From: Rikenellaceae bacterium
GTDB lineage: Bacteria > Bacteroidota > Bacteroidia > Bacteroidales > Rikenellaceae
Assembly: GCA_020859685.1 (NCBI GenBank)
Contig: JAJBVT010000048.1
Coordinates: 1-55,225 of the forward strand
DNA length: 55,225 bases
Direction: 5' to 3'
Shown here: positions 36,113-44,911 of the stretch, piece by piece
Layout of the letters: every line of letters starts with the position of its first letter
How positions within the stretch are numbered: the first letter of the stretch is position 1
Position numbers and translations under genes: made by a program
The notes under the pieces: model-generated
Database searches by the model: none
Seen by the model: the letters and a program-made list of their open reading frames with translations, nothing else
Told to the model about the DNA's origin: nothing

Positions 36113-37144
36113 ATGGAACTGGATTCAGATAATTTATCGCAGCTAAAGGAGATCGTTTACGGGGAGCCGTGCCGGATAACGGTGGTCTCGCATACCAATC
36201 CCGACGGGGACGCAATAGGGTCGTCGCTGGCTTGGGCAAGTTTCCTGCGGTCGCACGGCCACACGGTGGAATGCGTGGTGCCCAACCGATTCCCCTATTT
36301 TCTCGAATGGATGCCGGGCATAGCCACCCTCCGGATTTACAAAGACGACAAAAAGGGGGAAACGGCCGCCTTTATCGCTTCGTCCCGGGTTATTTTTTGC
36401 CTCGACTTCAATTGTATCGACAGGCTCGAAGGACTCGGTGAGACAATTCAGGCCAATACCGAAGCCCGGGTAGTCCTTATCGACCACCATCTGGACCCAC
36501 CCGATGGATACGATATATATTTCACATCGCCCGAATACTCGTCGACCAGCTTTCTGGTTTACCAACTTATTTCCGCACTCGACGGCCAGAAGGCAATCGA
36601 CAAAGAGATGGGCGAAAACCTCTTCGTGGGGATGATGACCGACACCGGTAATTTCTCCTTCAGCAACCTGTCGGCGGAACTGTTCGAAACGGTGGCTTCG
36701 CTGGTCCGGCGGGGTCTCGATATCCCGCGTATCCACTCGCTTGTCTATAACAGTTTTACGGTCGACAGAGTTAAACTGCTCGGGTATGCCCTCAACAAAA
36801 TGGAGACCCTGCGCGTAAACGGTACCGGGATAGCATACATTATACTGAAGGAGTCGGAACTGCGCAGGTTCAATTTCCAGCAGGGCGACAGCGAGGGTTT
36901 TGTGAATTACCCTCTCACGGTGCGGGACCTGCACATGTCGGTGATATTTATTGAGACCCGTAATTTTATCCGCATATCCCTGCGCTCGCGGGAGGATGTG
37001 GATGTCAGCCGGTTCGCCAAGCTATATTTCGGCGGCGGCGGCCATAAGAACGCATCCGGCGGTAAATCGTATAAGCCCATGCCGGAAACTCTCGCCTATT
37101 TCCGTAAATGCCTCCGGGAATATTTCGGAAGCGACGGAGAATAG
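36113..37144 (+). CDS. nrnA: DHH-family oligoribonuclease / pAp phosphatase
   Basis: 343 residues. The DHH domain has VSHTNPDGDAIGSSL (residues 27-34 core) and IDHHLDPP (DHH at 124-126), with MTDTGNFSF as a further metal-binding block. The DHHA1 domain ends with GGGGHKNASGG. The size and motif set match NrnA, which degrades 2-5 nucleotide RNA remnants and, in several bacteria, removes the 3' phosphate of pAp from sulfate assimilation. It is cytoplasmic and Mn-dependent. The start ATG is in the context CGGAATGG; no strong alternative is visible. Confidence 0.92.
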   Translation: MELDSDNLSQLKEIVYGEPCRITVVSHTNPDGDAIGSSLAWASFLRSHGHTVECVVPNRFPYFLEWMPGIATLRIYKDDKKGETAAFIASSRVIFCLDFNCIDRLEGLGETIQANTEARVVLIDHHLDPPDGYDIYFTSPEYSSTSFLVYQLISALDGQKAIDKEMGENLFVGMMTDTGNFSFSNLSAELFETVASLVRRGLDIPRIHSLVYNSFTVDRVKLLGYALNKMETLRVNGTGIAYIILKESELRRFNFQQGDSEGFVNYPLTVRDLHMSVIFIETRNFIRISLRSREDVDVSRFAKLYFGGGGHKNASGGKSYKPMPETLAYFRKCLREYFGSDGE

Positions 37145-37221
37145 GTATCCGACAACCGATTGTCACGGTCACCCCGGTAATACGTCACGGGCCGGAGGGC
37201 CGGAATCATTAAGTATTGGAA

Positions 37222-37667
37222 ATGAAAAAACCGGAAACCATATCCGTGGGCGATAACCACACCGCAGTAGACCTCGGCGGATTCGACTCGATATCGGAAT
37301 ACAGGATGATTCACCGGCGAACCGGTGCCGAACTCCGGAAGGTTTTCCTCAAGGAGCTTACAGGCTCGACCGGCACCGAGATTTCGGTTCAAAGCCTCGC
37401 GGCAGGTGAGGAAGTACCCTATTTCCATACCCATAACCACAATGAGGAGACCTATATCGTCCTGCGCGGGCAGGGAAAGATGCAGGTCGACGGCGACGTT
37501 TTCCCGTACGGGAGGGTAGTTTCGTAAGGATCTCACCGCAGGGTATGCGCGGTATCGCAAACGATTCCGACCGGGAACTGGTCTTTATGGTTATCCAGTC
37601 GCGGGAACACTCCCTGCGGGAACACACCTCCGCCGACGGGACGCCCTTTCCGGAGAACTGGAAGTAG
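37222..37667 (+). pseudogene. cupin-domain protein gene with a frameshift
   Basis: The first 101 codons from the ATG at 37222 give a cupin: YFHTHNHNEETYIVLRGQGKM contains the metal-ligand pattern HxHxxxxE. The frame then stops at VFPYGRVVS. One base later in phase, the sequence continues sensibly as VREGSFVRISPQGMRG and on to a natural end PFPENWK with TAG at 37665-37667. Restoring one C in the CCC run near 37503 joins both halves as VFPVREGSFVRI. So a single-base deletion, or a sequence error in a short C run, has broken a gene of about 148 codons. Single-domain cupins of this type have varied metal-dependent functions; none can be assigned. Confidence 0.8.
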
Positions 37668-37742
37668 AGTCATATAACCCACCCTTCGTTTTACCCGGGC
37701 GTTGACCGCACCCGGAATCGTTAATAATTTATCCACCGCAAA

Positions 37743-37764
37743 AAAGAGGGAAGCGGCTCTCTTT
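37743..37764 (-). terminator. possible terminator of the PepSY-like gene
   Basis: A short stem AAAGAG/CTCTTT followed on the minus strand by T residues, 50 bases past the stop. Weak. Confidence 0.35.
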
Positions 37765-37813
37765 ACCCCTCCCCCCTCAAACCAAGGCCCACGGGACGGT
37801 TCCGTGACGTTTA

Positions 37814-38674
37814 TTAATCCACGACTATGTTCTGTGCATCCGATGAAATTTTCACGTTGGTCCGCATCCCGTTATTATCGAGTTTAAACCAATAATATAG
37901 GCTCGTAGGCGTTTCACAGCACATTACGGAAGTTACTGCGGTATTGCCGTTGTAACCCAACTCCAGGAATGCGTCGTATACGTCCGACGCCTGAGTTTTG
38001 ACGAACTGTTCCGACACCACCCAGGTGGTTACGGACCATGCCCCGGTCAGGCTGAATTCCATCGTCTTGAGCATCAGGTTGTCGATTATCTCTACGTATA
38101 TTATACCGGGGAATATTACGTCCACCTCCATTACGCGGGCATTGGGGTACTGCTCCGCTACCTTGGTCAGCACCTGTGACGGTATGGCGGGAACTATTTC
38201 GTTACGGTAATCGTCATAAATACGCTCCTCTCCGGCAACGGTCTTAACCTGTATACCGTCCTCGGAATAGTAATATTCCGTCATATCACCATCACTGCCG
38301 GTCACCATTACATATATATCTTCGATGCCGTCCCGCGTCAGGTGGTCGACCCGGAGAACCGATTTACCGGTACGACCCTCGTCCAACTGGAAAGAATTTA
38401 CCACCTGCCGGGGTATACCGCCCTCCGGGAGAGTCCTCTCGGTCATGCACCATACTCCGTCCTGTGTGTACCATGCGGTGAGTTTATCGCCGCCGTAACT
38501 GAACAGGGCCACTTTATATACGCCCCGTTTATCCCACGAAACGCTCTTGGCACCGGGGAACCGATCGTTGAATGCATCCAGTGTGTCGTTAGAAACCTGT
38601 ACTCCGAAATCTTCACTCTTGCTGCATGCCACAGCCCATATGGCCACGGCACAAATCAATATCACTCTTTTCAT
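37814..38674 (-). CDS. PepSY-like (DUF2874-type) lipoprotein
   Basis: 286 residues from the ATG at 38674, which is preceded by a rare good Shine-Dalgarno-like GGAGGAAAG; an in-frame upstream start would add 13 residues. The signal ends in a lipobox at AVACSKS. The mature protein holds repeated units of the PepSY-like type: FNDRFPGAKSVSWDKRG followed by KVALFSYGGDKLTAWYTQDGVW, then a related block around LTKVAEQYPNARVMEVDV. Such periplasmic modules occur singly or in tandem in Bacteroidetes and are thought to inhibit proteases or bind ligands; no function is proven. The gene is monocistronic. Confidence 0.8.
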   Translation of the reverse strand: MKRVILICAVAIWAVACSKSEDFGVQVSNDTLDAFNDRFPGAKSVSWDKRGVYKVALFSYGGDKLTAWYTQDGVWCMTERTLPEGGIPRQVVNSFQLDEGRTGKSVLRVDHLTRDGIEDIYVMVTGSDGDMTEYYYSEDGIQVKTVAGEERIYDDYRNEIVPAIPSQVLTKVAEQYPNARVMEVDVIFPGIIYVEIIDNLMLKTMEFSLTGAWSVTTWVVSEQFVKTQASDVYDAFLELGYNGNTAVTSVMCCETPTSLYYWFKLDNNGMRTNVKISSDAQNIVVD

Positions 38675-39212
38675 AAACTTTCCTCCGTGTTTTGATAAAT
38701 GTTTGCCAGACACTCCTCACCCCTCCGTACTATCAAATTAGGAAGGGAATCTGTAGCCATTCGGGATTTTTGAACACTGTACGCTCAAAAGTTCCCGAAG
38801 ATGACAGGCCAGACCCGTAACGGGCCATAACATAATTATGGAGCCTACCGGTAAGGACATACCGGTACAATTCTGGACAATATTCACTATTGTACAAAGC
38901 AGCAGCAATCATGCCGCGATAAGGCGGAAAAATGCTGCTAAAAGTCCGCGAAACTACCGTTACCGGACCCCGGAGGAGAGGCTCATTCCAATTGCGCCTT
39001 TACCGATGTTGTGATTTTGATAGACATAAGACTTGATAAATAGGGGTTAATAAATATAATATTTTGCCGGTAGGCCCGCGAGGGGCGTCACAGCTCCACA
39101 AAGTGGCTTGGGTATATATAGGTTCCGGGATGTAATACAGCCCTCCCGTAACCGCCTGTCGGCGGTTACGGACGTACGGCTGCGGTATGTATGCCTCCCG
39201 GAGAGCATCGAT
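38675..39212. other. 538-base intergenic stretch without a recognised gene
   Basis: No convincing reading frame or RNA family is seen between the PepSY-like gene start and the recJ end. It contains a hairpin ACCGGTA-AGGACA-TACCGGT around 38847-38867 and the stem listed at 39146-39171. A small RNA here is possible but not supported. Confidence 0.5.
39146..39171 (-). terminator. hairpin downstream of recJ
   Basis: A perfect 11-bp stem CCGTAACCGCC/GGCGGTTACGG with a four-base loop, 42 bases past the recJ stop on the minus strand. It lacks a T run, so termination is only suggested by position. Confidence 0.45.
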
Positions 39213-40979
39213 TCACGGGTTGTAATTGACTTTAATATCCTTAATTCTCAACTGGGGCGTTACCGTGCCCCGGTAATGGTTCTCGACCACGGTGTAACAG
39301 ACGTCCACCGGCCGCCCGCTCCTGATATACTCGTAGTGGGTCGGCTGCTGGAAGGCGATACAGGAGAGCGAAGTATAGGGTTTCTCCTTCTGTATCAGCT
39401 CCATCCTCAGATGTTCGAGTTCCGCGCCTACCAACTTTGCGTCGCCGGGGTTGCTTACCCCCTTCGACATAAATACCGGCGCGGTGTTACCCGGCCCGAA
39501 CGGCTGGAAACGTGTCAGGTGCTCGCGGAACCGGGGTGTGATATCGCTCAGCAAGATATTGCAGTCGATCTCCACCTGCGGTACGAGCATTTCGTCGTCG
39601 ATGTGCTCGTCCACATAGGCGTTGAACCTGCGGGTGAACTCCTTTATCCGCTCCGGTTTCATGGTCAGCCCTGCGGCGTACATATGGCCCCCGAAGTTCT
39701 CCAGCAGGTCCGAGCACGACTCGATGGCCTGATATAGGTCGAAGCCGGGGACGCTTCGGGCGGAACCGGTCACCAGCCCGTTGCTCATGGTTAGCACCAC
39801 GGTCGGTTTGTAATACGTTTCAATGAGCCTCGACGCCACAATCCCCACTATACCTTTCATCCACTTGGGATTATAGACCACGGTACTCTTCGCGTTCTTA
39901 ATCTCCGGGTGGGATTCCACGTACCTGTGGGCTTCCAACGTTACCGAACGGTCGATATTCTTCCGGTCGGAGTTGAAGTCGTCTATAATATTCCCGAACT
40001 CCTCGGCCGCACCGGCATCCCTCTCGACCATAAGGTTTACCGCCGAATGCCCTCCCGAAGGCGGGGCGTAATCGTCGTCCTTATCCACGGCCATCCGGCC
40101 CGCCGCATTGATTCGCGGACCGATTTTGAACACGATATCGTCTATCGTAATGTTCTGGTTTTCCAGTCCGCAAATCTTTATTATCGAGTGCAACCCCTTG
40201 TTGGGCTTCTCGTTCAGCCGTTTCAGGCCGTAGTAGGCCAGTATCCGGTTCTCCCCCACCAACGGCACAATATCGGAAGCTATGCTTACCGCGGTAAGGT
40301 CCAGCAAGCGCTCTATATCGGAGAACGGAACCCCGTACTTCTGGCTGTAAGCCTGTACGAGCTTGAACCCTACCCCACAGCCGGACAGTTCGGTGAACGG
40401 GTAGTTGCAGTCCTCCCTCTTGGCGTCCAGCACCGCCACCGCGTCGGGAATCTTATCCCCCGGCAGGTGGTGGTCGCAGATTATCACGTCTATACCCTTG
40501 CTGCGGGCGTATTCGACCTTCTCGGTCGCCTTGATTCCGCAGTCGAGCGTGACAATAAGGGTAACCCCCTTCCTTGCAGCATAATCTATCCCTTTGACCG
40601 ACACGCCGTATCCTTCGGTGTAACGGTCGGGAATGTAGAACATCAGTCTTTCGTGGCCCTGCTGGCGCAGGAAGCTGTAAAACAGCGCTACGGCCGTGGT
40701 CCCGTCGACGTCATAGTCGCCGTAGACCATAACCTTCTCCCCCGAGGTGAGGGCCTTGCGTACGCGCTCGACAGCCTTGTCCATATCCTTCATCAGGAAC
40801 GGGTCGTGAAGGTCCTCTAACCTCGGGTTGAAAAACCTTTCGGCCTCCTCCACCGTCCCTATGCCACGCTGTACGAGCAGGTTCGCGAGCACCGGGGGGA
40901 TATCCAGACCGGAGGCCAGGGTGGCCACCGTGCCTGCATCGCCCTGGGCTTTCAGAACCCATTTCTTTGCAATAGGCAT
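39213..40979 (-). CDS. recJ: single-stranded-DNA-specific exonuclease RecJ
   Basis: 588 residues. The DHH core carries GDYDVDGTTA (88-93), LDCGIKA and CDHHLPGD (DHH at 169-171), followed by FKIGPRINAAGRM. The DHHA1 part has NFGGHMYAAGLTM, and a C-terminal OB domain contains DVCYTVVENHYRGTVTPQLRIKDI. RecJ degrades single-stranded DNA 5' to 3' with Mn or Mg in recombination and mismatch repair. The length is normal for Bacteroidetes. It lies 231 bases past lipB; that gap holds no recognised feature. Confidence 0.94.
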   Translation of the reverse strand: MPIAKKWVLKAQGDAGTVATLASGLDIPPVLANLLVQRGIGTVEEAERFFNPRLEDLHDPFLMKDMDKAVERVRKALTSGEKVMVYGDYDVDGTTAVALFYSFLRQQGHERLMFYIPDRYTEGYGVSVKGIDYAARKGVTLIVTLDCGIKATEKVEYARSKGIDVIICDHHLPGDKIPDAVAVLDAKREDCNYPFTELSGCGVGFKLVQAYSQKYGVPFSDIERLLDLTAVSIASDIVPLVGENRILAYYGLKRLNEKPNKGLHSIIKICGLENQNITIDDIVFKIGPRINAAGRMAVDKDDDYAPPSGGHSAVNLMVERDAGAAEEFGNIIDDFNSDRKNIDRSVTLEAHRYVESHPEIKNAKSTVVYNPKWMKGIVGIVASRLIETYYKPTVVLTMSNGLVTGSARSVPGFDLYQAIESCSDLLENFGGHMYAAGLTMKPERIKEFTRRFNAYVDEHIDDEMLVPQVEIDCNILLSDITPRFREHLTRFQPFGPGNTAPVFMSKGVSNPGDAKLVGAELEHLRMELIQKEKPYTSLSCIAFQQPTHYEYIRSGRPVDVCYTVVENHYRGTVTPQLRIKDIKVNYNP

Positions 40980-41210
40980 AACTATTCGTTTTTATATTAT
41001 TGATATTTCTTACGAATTGGGAAAGGGCGGTAAGGACGGCCGTACGGTCGCCTTTACGGTAACACGGCGTCGCCGCCGCGGCTTCCGCCGCACGGTCCAC
41101 GTGCCACTGGTATGTTCTTAAAACGTTCATCATACCGTTCTAATCCCCAGAAACCGGGGAACTAACCCTTTTAATTTATATCCGAGCCACTGCCCACTAA
41201 CCGACGGCGA

Positions 41211-41969
41211 CTAATCTGCCGCTCCTGCCAACTCAACGCCGAACAGGCCGACAAATTCCTCTTTGAAAACCTCCTTCACCTCGTCCGTCGCCACCTCCCT
41301 GCCGAGCTCCCCGCTAAGCGAGGTAACGCCCCTGTCGGTGAACCCGCAGGGGTTGATATACCCGAAGTAGCGCATATCGGTCGAGACGTTGAGCGCGAAG
41401 CCGTGCATCACCACAAACCTCGAACTGCGGACGCCTATGGCCGCAATCTTGCGCAAACCTTTCTGCCCTTCCGGCTCCAGCCACACGCCCGTGGCTCCCG
41501 CGCTCCTTCCCGCCGTGATGCCGTAGCGGCCCACGGTGCGGATAATCGCCTCTTCGAGCAGATGTATATACTCTTTCAGCCCCAGCCCGAGCGCTTCGAT
41601 ATCCAGTATCGGGTAGCCCACCAACTGGCCGGGGCCGTGGTAGGTGATATCTCCACCGCGGTCTATCCTTACGAACTCCGCCCCGATTCCGTGCAGGAAC
41701 TCCTCGTCCATAAGCAGGTTCTCCTGCTTACCGCTCCGCCCGAGCGTATATACGTGCGGGTGTTCGCAAAGTATAAGAACCGGCCCGGCTTCCGCCGGGT
41801 TATTATCGTTTCCGGCACTCTTGCCGTTAAATTCCTTGTTTTCAGCCGTTGCCAACCCGCCCGACGGGGTCTTACGCCCGACAAGCGAAGAGAAAATCCG
41901 CGTCTGGTAATCCCAGCACTGCCCGTATTCTACGACCCCCAGGTCCCTGTACTCCACCCGCACGGCCAT
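41211..41969 (-). CDS. lipB: octanoyl-[ACP]:protein octanoyltransferase
   Basis: 252 residues from the ATG at 41969, five bases after the lipA stop (a GTG two codons earlier is also possible). LipB motifs are RGGDITYHGPGQLVGYP, the catalytic Lys region RKIAAIGVRSS and the catalytic Cys in NPCGFTDRGVTSLS. It moves octanoate from acyl carrier protein to lipoyl domains, and LipA then inserts sulfur. The protein has an extra hydrophilic stretch of about 25 residues near the N-terminus (GRKTPSGGLATAENKEFNG) where most homologues have a short loop. It is coupled to lipA. Confidence 0.94.
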   Translation of the reverse strand: MAVRVEYRDLGVVEYGQCWDYQTRIFSSLVGRKTPSGGLATAENKEFNGKSAGNDNNPAEAGPVLILCEHPHVYTLGRSGKQENLLMDEEFLHGIGAEFVRIDRGGDITYHGPGQLVGYPILDIEALGLGLKEYIHLLEEAIIRTVGRYGITAGRSAGATGVWLEPEGQKGLRKIAAIGVRSSRFVVMHGFALNVSTDMRYFGYINPCGFTDRGVTSLSGELGREVATDEVKEVFKEEFVGLFGVELAGAAD

Positions 41970-41974
41970 ATCCA

Positions 41975-42871
41975 CTACTGTACTCCTTTACTTCTGTCCC
42001 TGCAACTTACCAGCGCCTCCTCGGCGAGGTACGATGACCTTACCAGCGGAGCACTCGCCACATACGAGAAACCCCTCGCATAAGCTTCCCGCTTATAATA
42101 CGCGAAAATTTCCGGTGCGACATATTCCGCAACGGGCCAGTGTCGCACGGTGGGACGCAGGTATTGCCCTATGGTCACCACCTCGCAGCCCGCTTCGCGA
42201 AGATCGTCGAGCGTTCGCAGAACCTCGCTCCCCGTTTCACCCATACCCACCATGATTCCGCTCTTGGCGGTATGGCCCCGGGCTGCGATATGTGCTATCA
42301 CCGACAGGCTTCTGCGGTAATCCGCACGGCTGCGGACCTCGGGAGTCAGCCTCTCGACGGTCTCTATATTATGGCCCGTAATATCGGGCGATGCCGCAAG
42401 GATTATATCCAGCAGCTCCGCCTTACCCTCCATATCGGGTATCAAAAGTTCGATGGTGGTTTCGGGATTCGCCTCTCTTACGGCCTTTACGGTCGCGGCC
42501 CATAGGGAGGCGCCGCCGTCGGACAGGTCGTCCCGGGTGACGGAGGTAATAACCGCATGGCGCAGGCCCATCAGGGCGATGGAGCGTGCGACCCTGTCCG
42601 GCTCGTCGTTATCGACCGGCATGGTAACCCCTGTTTTGGTAGCGCAAAACCTGCATCCTCTGGTACATACGTCCCCCAGAATCATGAAAGTGGCAGTCTT
42701 CCTGCCCCAGCATTCCGCCTTGTTGGGACACATTCCGCTGCTGCAAATCGTATGGAGACCGTGCTCCCTTACGATTCCGGCAGTATGGGCGAACTCCTCG
42801 CCGGAGCGTATCCTTATTTTAAGCCAATCGGGTTTTACTGATGCCTTTACCTTGTCATGGACCTTAGGCAT
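41975..42871 (-). CDS. lipA: lipoyl synthase
   Basis: 298 residues from the ATG at 42871. Another in-frame ATG at 42919 would add 16 residues but lies upstream of a -7-like TACATTTG (42907-42900), so the shorter form is preferred. It has both iron-sulfur cluster motifs: the auxiliary CSSGMCPNKAEC and the radical SAM CTRGCRFC, plus HNIETV and the C-terminal RSSY that binds the auxiliary cluster. It inserts two sulfur atoms into protein-bound octanoate. It forms an operon with lipB. Confidence 0.95.
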   Translation of the reverse strand: MPKVHDKVKASVKPDWLKIRIRSGEEFAHTAGIVREHGLHTICSSGMCPNKAECWGRKTATFMILGDVCTRGCRFCATKTGVTMPVDNDEPDRVARSIALMGLRHAVITSVTRDDLSDGGASLWAATVKAVREANPETTIELLIPDMEGKAELLDIILAASPDITGHNIETVERLTPEVRSRADYRRSLSVIAHIAARGHTAKSGIMVGMGETGSEVLRTLDDLREAGCEVVTIGQYLRPTVRHWPVAEYVAPEIFAYYKREAYARGFSYVASAPLVRSSYLAEEALVSCRDRSKGVQ

Positions 42872-42899
42872 TTTTGAGTTTTTTATTTTCCAATTGTTA

Positions 42900-42907
42900 C
42901 AAATGTA
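42900..42907 (-). promoter_or_regulatory. -7 element of lipA-lipB
   Basis: TACATTTG on the minus strand matches TAnnTTTG; no clear -33 TTG. It would give a leader of about 20 bases to the ATG at 42871. Confidence 0.4.
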
Positions 42908-42965
42908 CGAATTTTTCATTTACCGTTTTTCCACAGGCCCGCGATTTTTCCCTAACTTTATCGTC

Positions 42966-44342
42966 ATGTATAAAAAAAGAGGAATTTTGTTAATGGCAGT
43001 GGCTCTGGGGGTGGTTCTCGCAGGGGTTCTGCTATGGTGGGGACTTAGGAGGGGAGATGAGAGCGACGACATCCTCGGAGAAGAAATTCAGGAAACGGCC
43101 GAACTGCTCTACGGAATAGACTATACGGACCTCACACTCGACGAAGGCGTTATCCGCCCGGGGGAGACCCTCTCGGCAATTTTCGCCCGTTACGGAATAA
43201 CCCCGGCGATGGTCGACTGCACGGCCCGGACCGCCGACAGCGTCTTCAGCCTGCGCAATATCCGCGCCGGGAACGATTATACGGTATTCCTGTCGCAGGA
43301 TTCAATTCCCAGGCTGGTCCATTTCGTTTATGAGCACAATCTTACCGACTATCTCGTGATATCTTTCGACGGCGATTCGGTGGCGGTGCACCGCGAAAAG
43401 AAGGACGTCGCAATAGAGAGGAGGCGTGGTACGGCGCAGATAAATTCGTCACTCTGGAATGCCGTGGTGGGAGCGGGAATGCCCGCATCCCTGGCGATGG
43501 AACTCGAGGAGGTTTACCAATGGACCATCGACTTTTTCGGGCTGCAGAAAGAGGACCGTTTTACGGTTATCTACGACGAGCGGTATGTGGACTCGACCAG
43601 TGCCGGGATAGGCCGGATATGGGGCGCAGTGTTCACCCACGGAGGAAAGGATTATTATGCCATCCCGTTCGAGCAGGGCGATAAGGTGACTTATTGGGAC
43701 GAGGTGGGTAACAGCCTCCGTAAAGCGATGCTTAAGGCTCCGCTGAAGTACAGCCGTATATCGTCCAAATTTTCCAACGCACGCCTGCACCCGGTACACC
43801 GGGTGGTGCGGCCGCACCACGGTGTGGATTATGCCGCTCCGTCGGGAACTCCCGTCCATGCCGTAGCAGACGGCACCGTATCGTTCAAAGGCTGGGACAG
43901 CAAAGGCGGCGGTAATACCCTCAGAATAAAGCACAATTCACGTCTCGAGACGGGCTATCTCCACCTGCGCGGTTTCGCACCCGGTATCGCCGTGGGTAAA
44001 CGGGTAAGCCAGGGCGACCTTATCGGATACGTGGGCATGACCGGAACAGCAACCGGACCGCACCTCGACTACCGAGTGTGGCAGGACGGTAAGGCGGTCG
44101 ACCCGCTGCGGATGACCTCGGAACCGGCCGAGCCGATAGCCGACTCCAGCATCGCCCGGTTTATGCTGGTCCGAGACCGGATTGTTGCCGAACTGCGCGG
44201 AGGGCTGCCCGACAGCCTGGTGATACGCGATCTGGGCAATATACCGGGAGAAATCCCCGACTCCCTGCGGCCCGAGCTTCCGCCCGTGGCTCCGGTACCG
44301 GCCGACACGACAAAAACGGAAAACGGTACCGATGGAGATTGA
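42966..44342 (+). CDS. M23 family (LytM) peptidoglycan endopeptidase, membrane-anchored
   Basis: 458 residues from the ATG at 42966; the frame is open upstream across lipA but that is not coding. One transmembrane anchor (about 7-25), then a LysM/OapA-like region (RPGETLSAIFARYGI), and a C-terminal M23 domain with all zinc and catalytic motifs: HHGVDYA, TGYLHLRGF and GPHLDYRVW. These enzymes cut peptide cross-links of peptidoglycan during growth. The tail is Pro- and Asp-rich. Its last 11 bases overlap the next gene. It is divergent from lipA. Confidence 0.92.
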   Translation: MYKKRGILLMAVALGVVLAGVLLWWGLRRGDESDDILGEEIQETAELLYGIDYTDLTLDEGVIRPGETLSAIFARYGITPAMVDCTARTADSVFSLRNIRAGNDYTVFLSQDSIPRLVHFVYEHNLTDYLVISFDGDSVAVHREKKDVAIERRRGTAQINSSLWNAVVGAGMPASLAMELEEVYQWTIDFFGLQKEDRFTVIYDERYVDSTSAGIGRIWGAVFTHGGKDYYAIPFEQGDKVTYWDEVGNSLRKAMLKAPLKYSRISSKFSNARLHPVHRVVRPHHGVDYAAPSGTPVHAVADGTVSFKGWDSKGGGNTLRIKHNSRLETGYLHLRGFAPGIAVGKRVSQGDLIGYVGMTGTATGPHLDYRVWQDGKAVDPLRMTSEPAEPIADSSIARFMLVRDRIVAELRGGLPDSLVIRDLGNIPGEIPDSLRPELPPVAPVPADTTKTENGTDGD

Positions 44343-44781
44343 TAACAGCCCCCTCCCGCCCGACCGGATAACGCAGTTTATCCGTAAGCACCATGTGCTT
44401 ACTCTGGCTACCTCGTCGGACGACGGATTATGGTGCTCAAATTTGTTCTACGCCTACCTACGGGAAGAGAATGCCTTAGTCTTCACATCCGACGACCATA
44501 CACGTCATGTCCGGGAGATGGCGGTGAACCCACGGGTCGCGGCATCCGTAGTCCTCGAAACACGCACTGTCGGCAAGGTCCAGGGCCTTCAGATAACCGG
44601 TACGGTCGAAAGGGACCCGGGTGATGTGGAAGCGCGCACCGCATACCTGCGCCGGTTCCCCTACGCGGCGGTCGCGGAACTCCGTCTCTGGATACTCCGT
44701 CCAGACAGCATGAAGCTGACGGACAACACCCTCGGGTTCGGCAAAAAAATTGCATGGAGTGCTTACCCGCAGGCTGAGTAG
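44332..44781 (+). CDS. pyridoxamine-phosphate-oxidase-fold FMN-binding protein (YhbP-like)
   Basis: 149 residues. The split-barrel flavin fold is indicated by IRKHHVLTLATSSDDGLWCSN, LVFTSDDHTRHVREM, NPRVAASVV and VQGLQITGTVER, followed by the C-terminal LRPDSMKLTDN. It resembles the YhbP/UPF0306 group of the pyridoxamine 5'-phosphate oxidase superfamily, with no proven function. It overlaps the M23 gene by 11 bases and is therefore co-expressed with it. Confidence 0.85.
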   Translation: MEIDNSPLPPDRITQFIRKHHVLTLATSSDDGLWCSNLFYAYLREENALVFTSDDHTRHVREMAVNPRVAASVVLETRTVGKVQGLQITGTVERDPGDVEARTAYLRRFPYAAVAELRLWILRPDSMKLTDNTLGFGKKIAWSAYPQAE

Positions 44782-44911
44782 CGGTAACCCGATTACAGCG
44801 GAATTCGGCATACGGTAAACAGGACAGAGGGAGCGACCGGAATGCCGGAGGACAATCCCCGGCAGGTTTAGCTCGGCCGTCTGAATATTCCTCAATTTTA
44901 AACCGCGACTT

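Noticed and set aside
38675-39212. Small RNA such as 6S RNA
   Set aside because: Only short hairpins are seen and no conserved fold could be recognised by eye.
42453-42965. 171-codon extension of the M23 gene across lipA
   Set aside because: It overlaps lipA on the other strand; the ATG at 42966 gives a normal membrane anchor.
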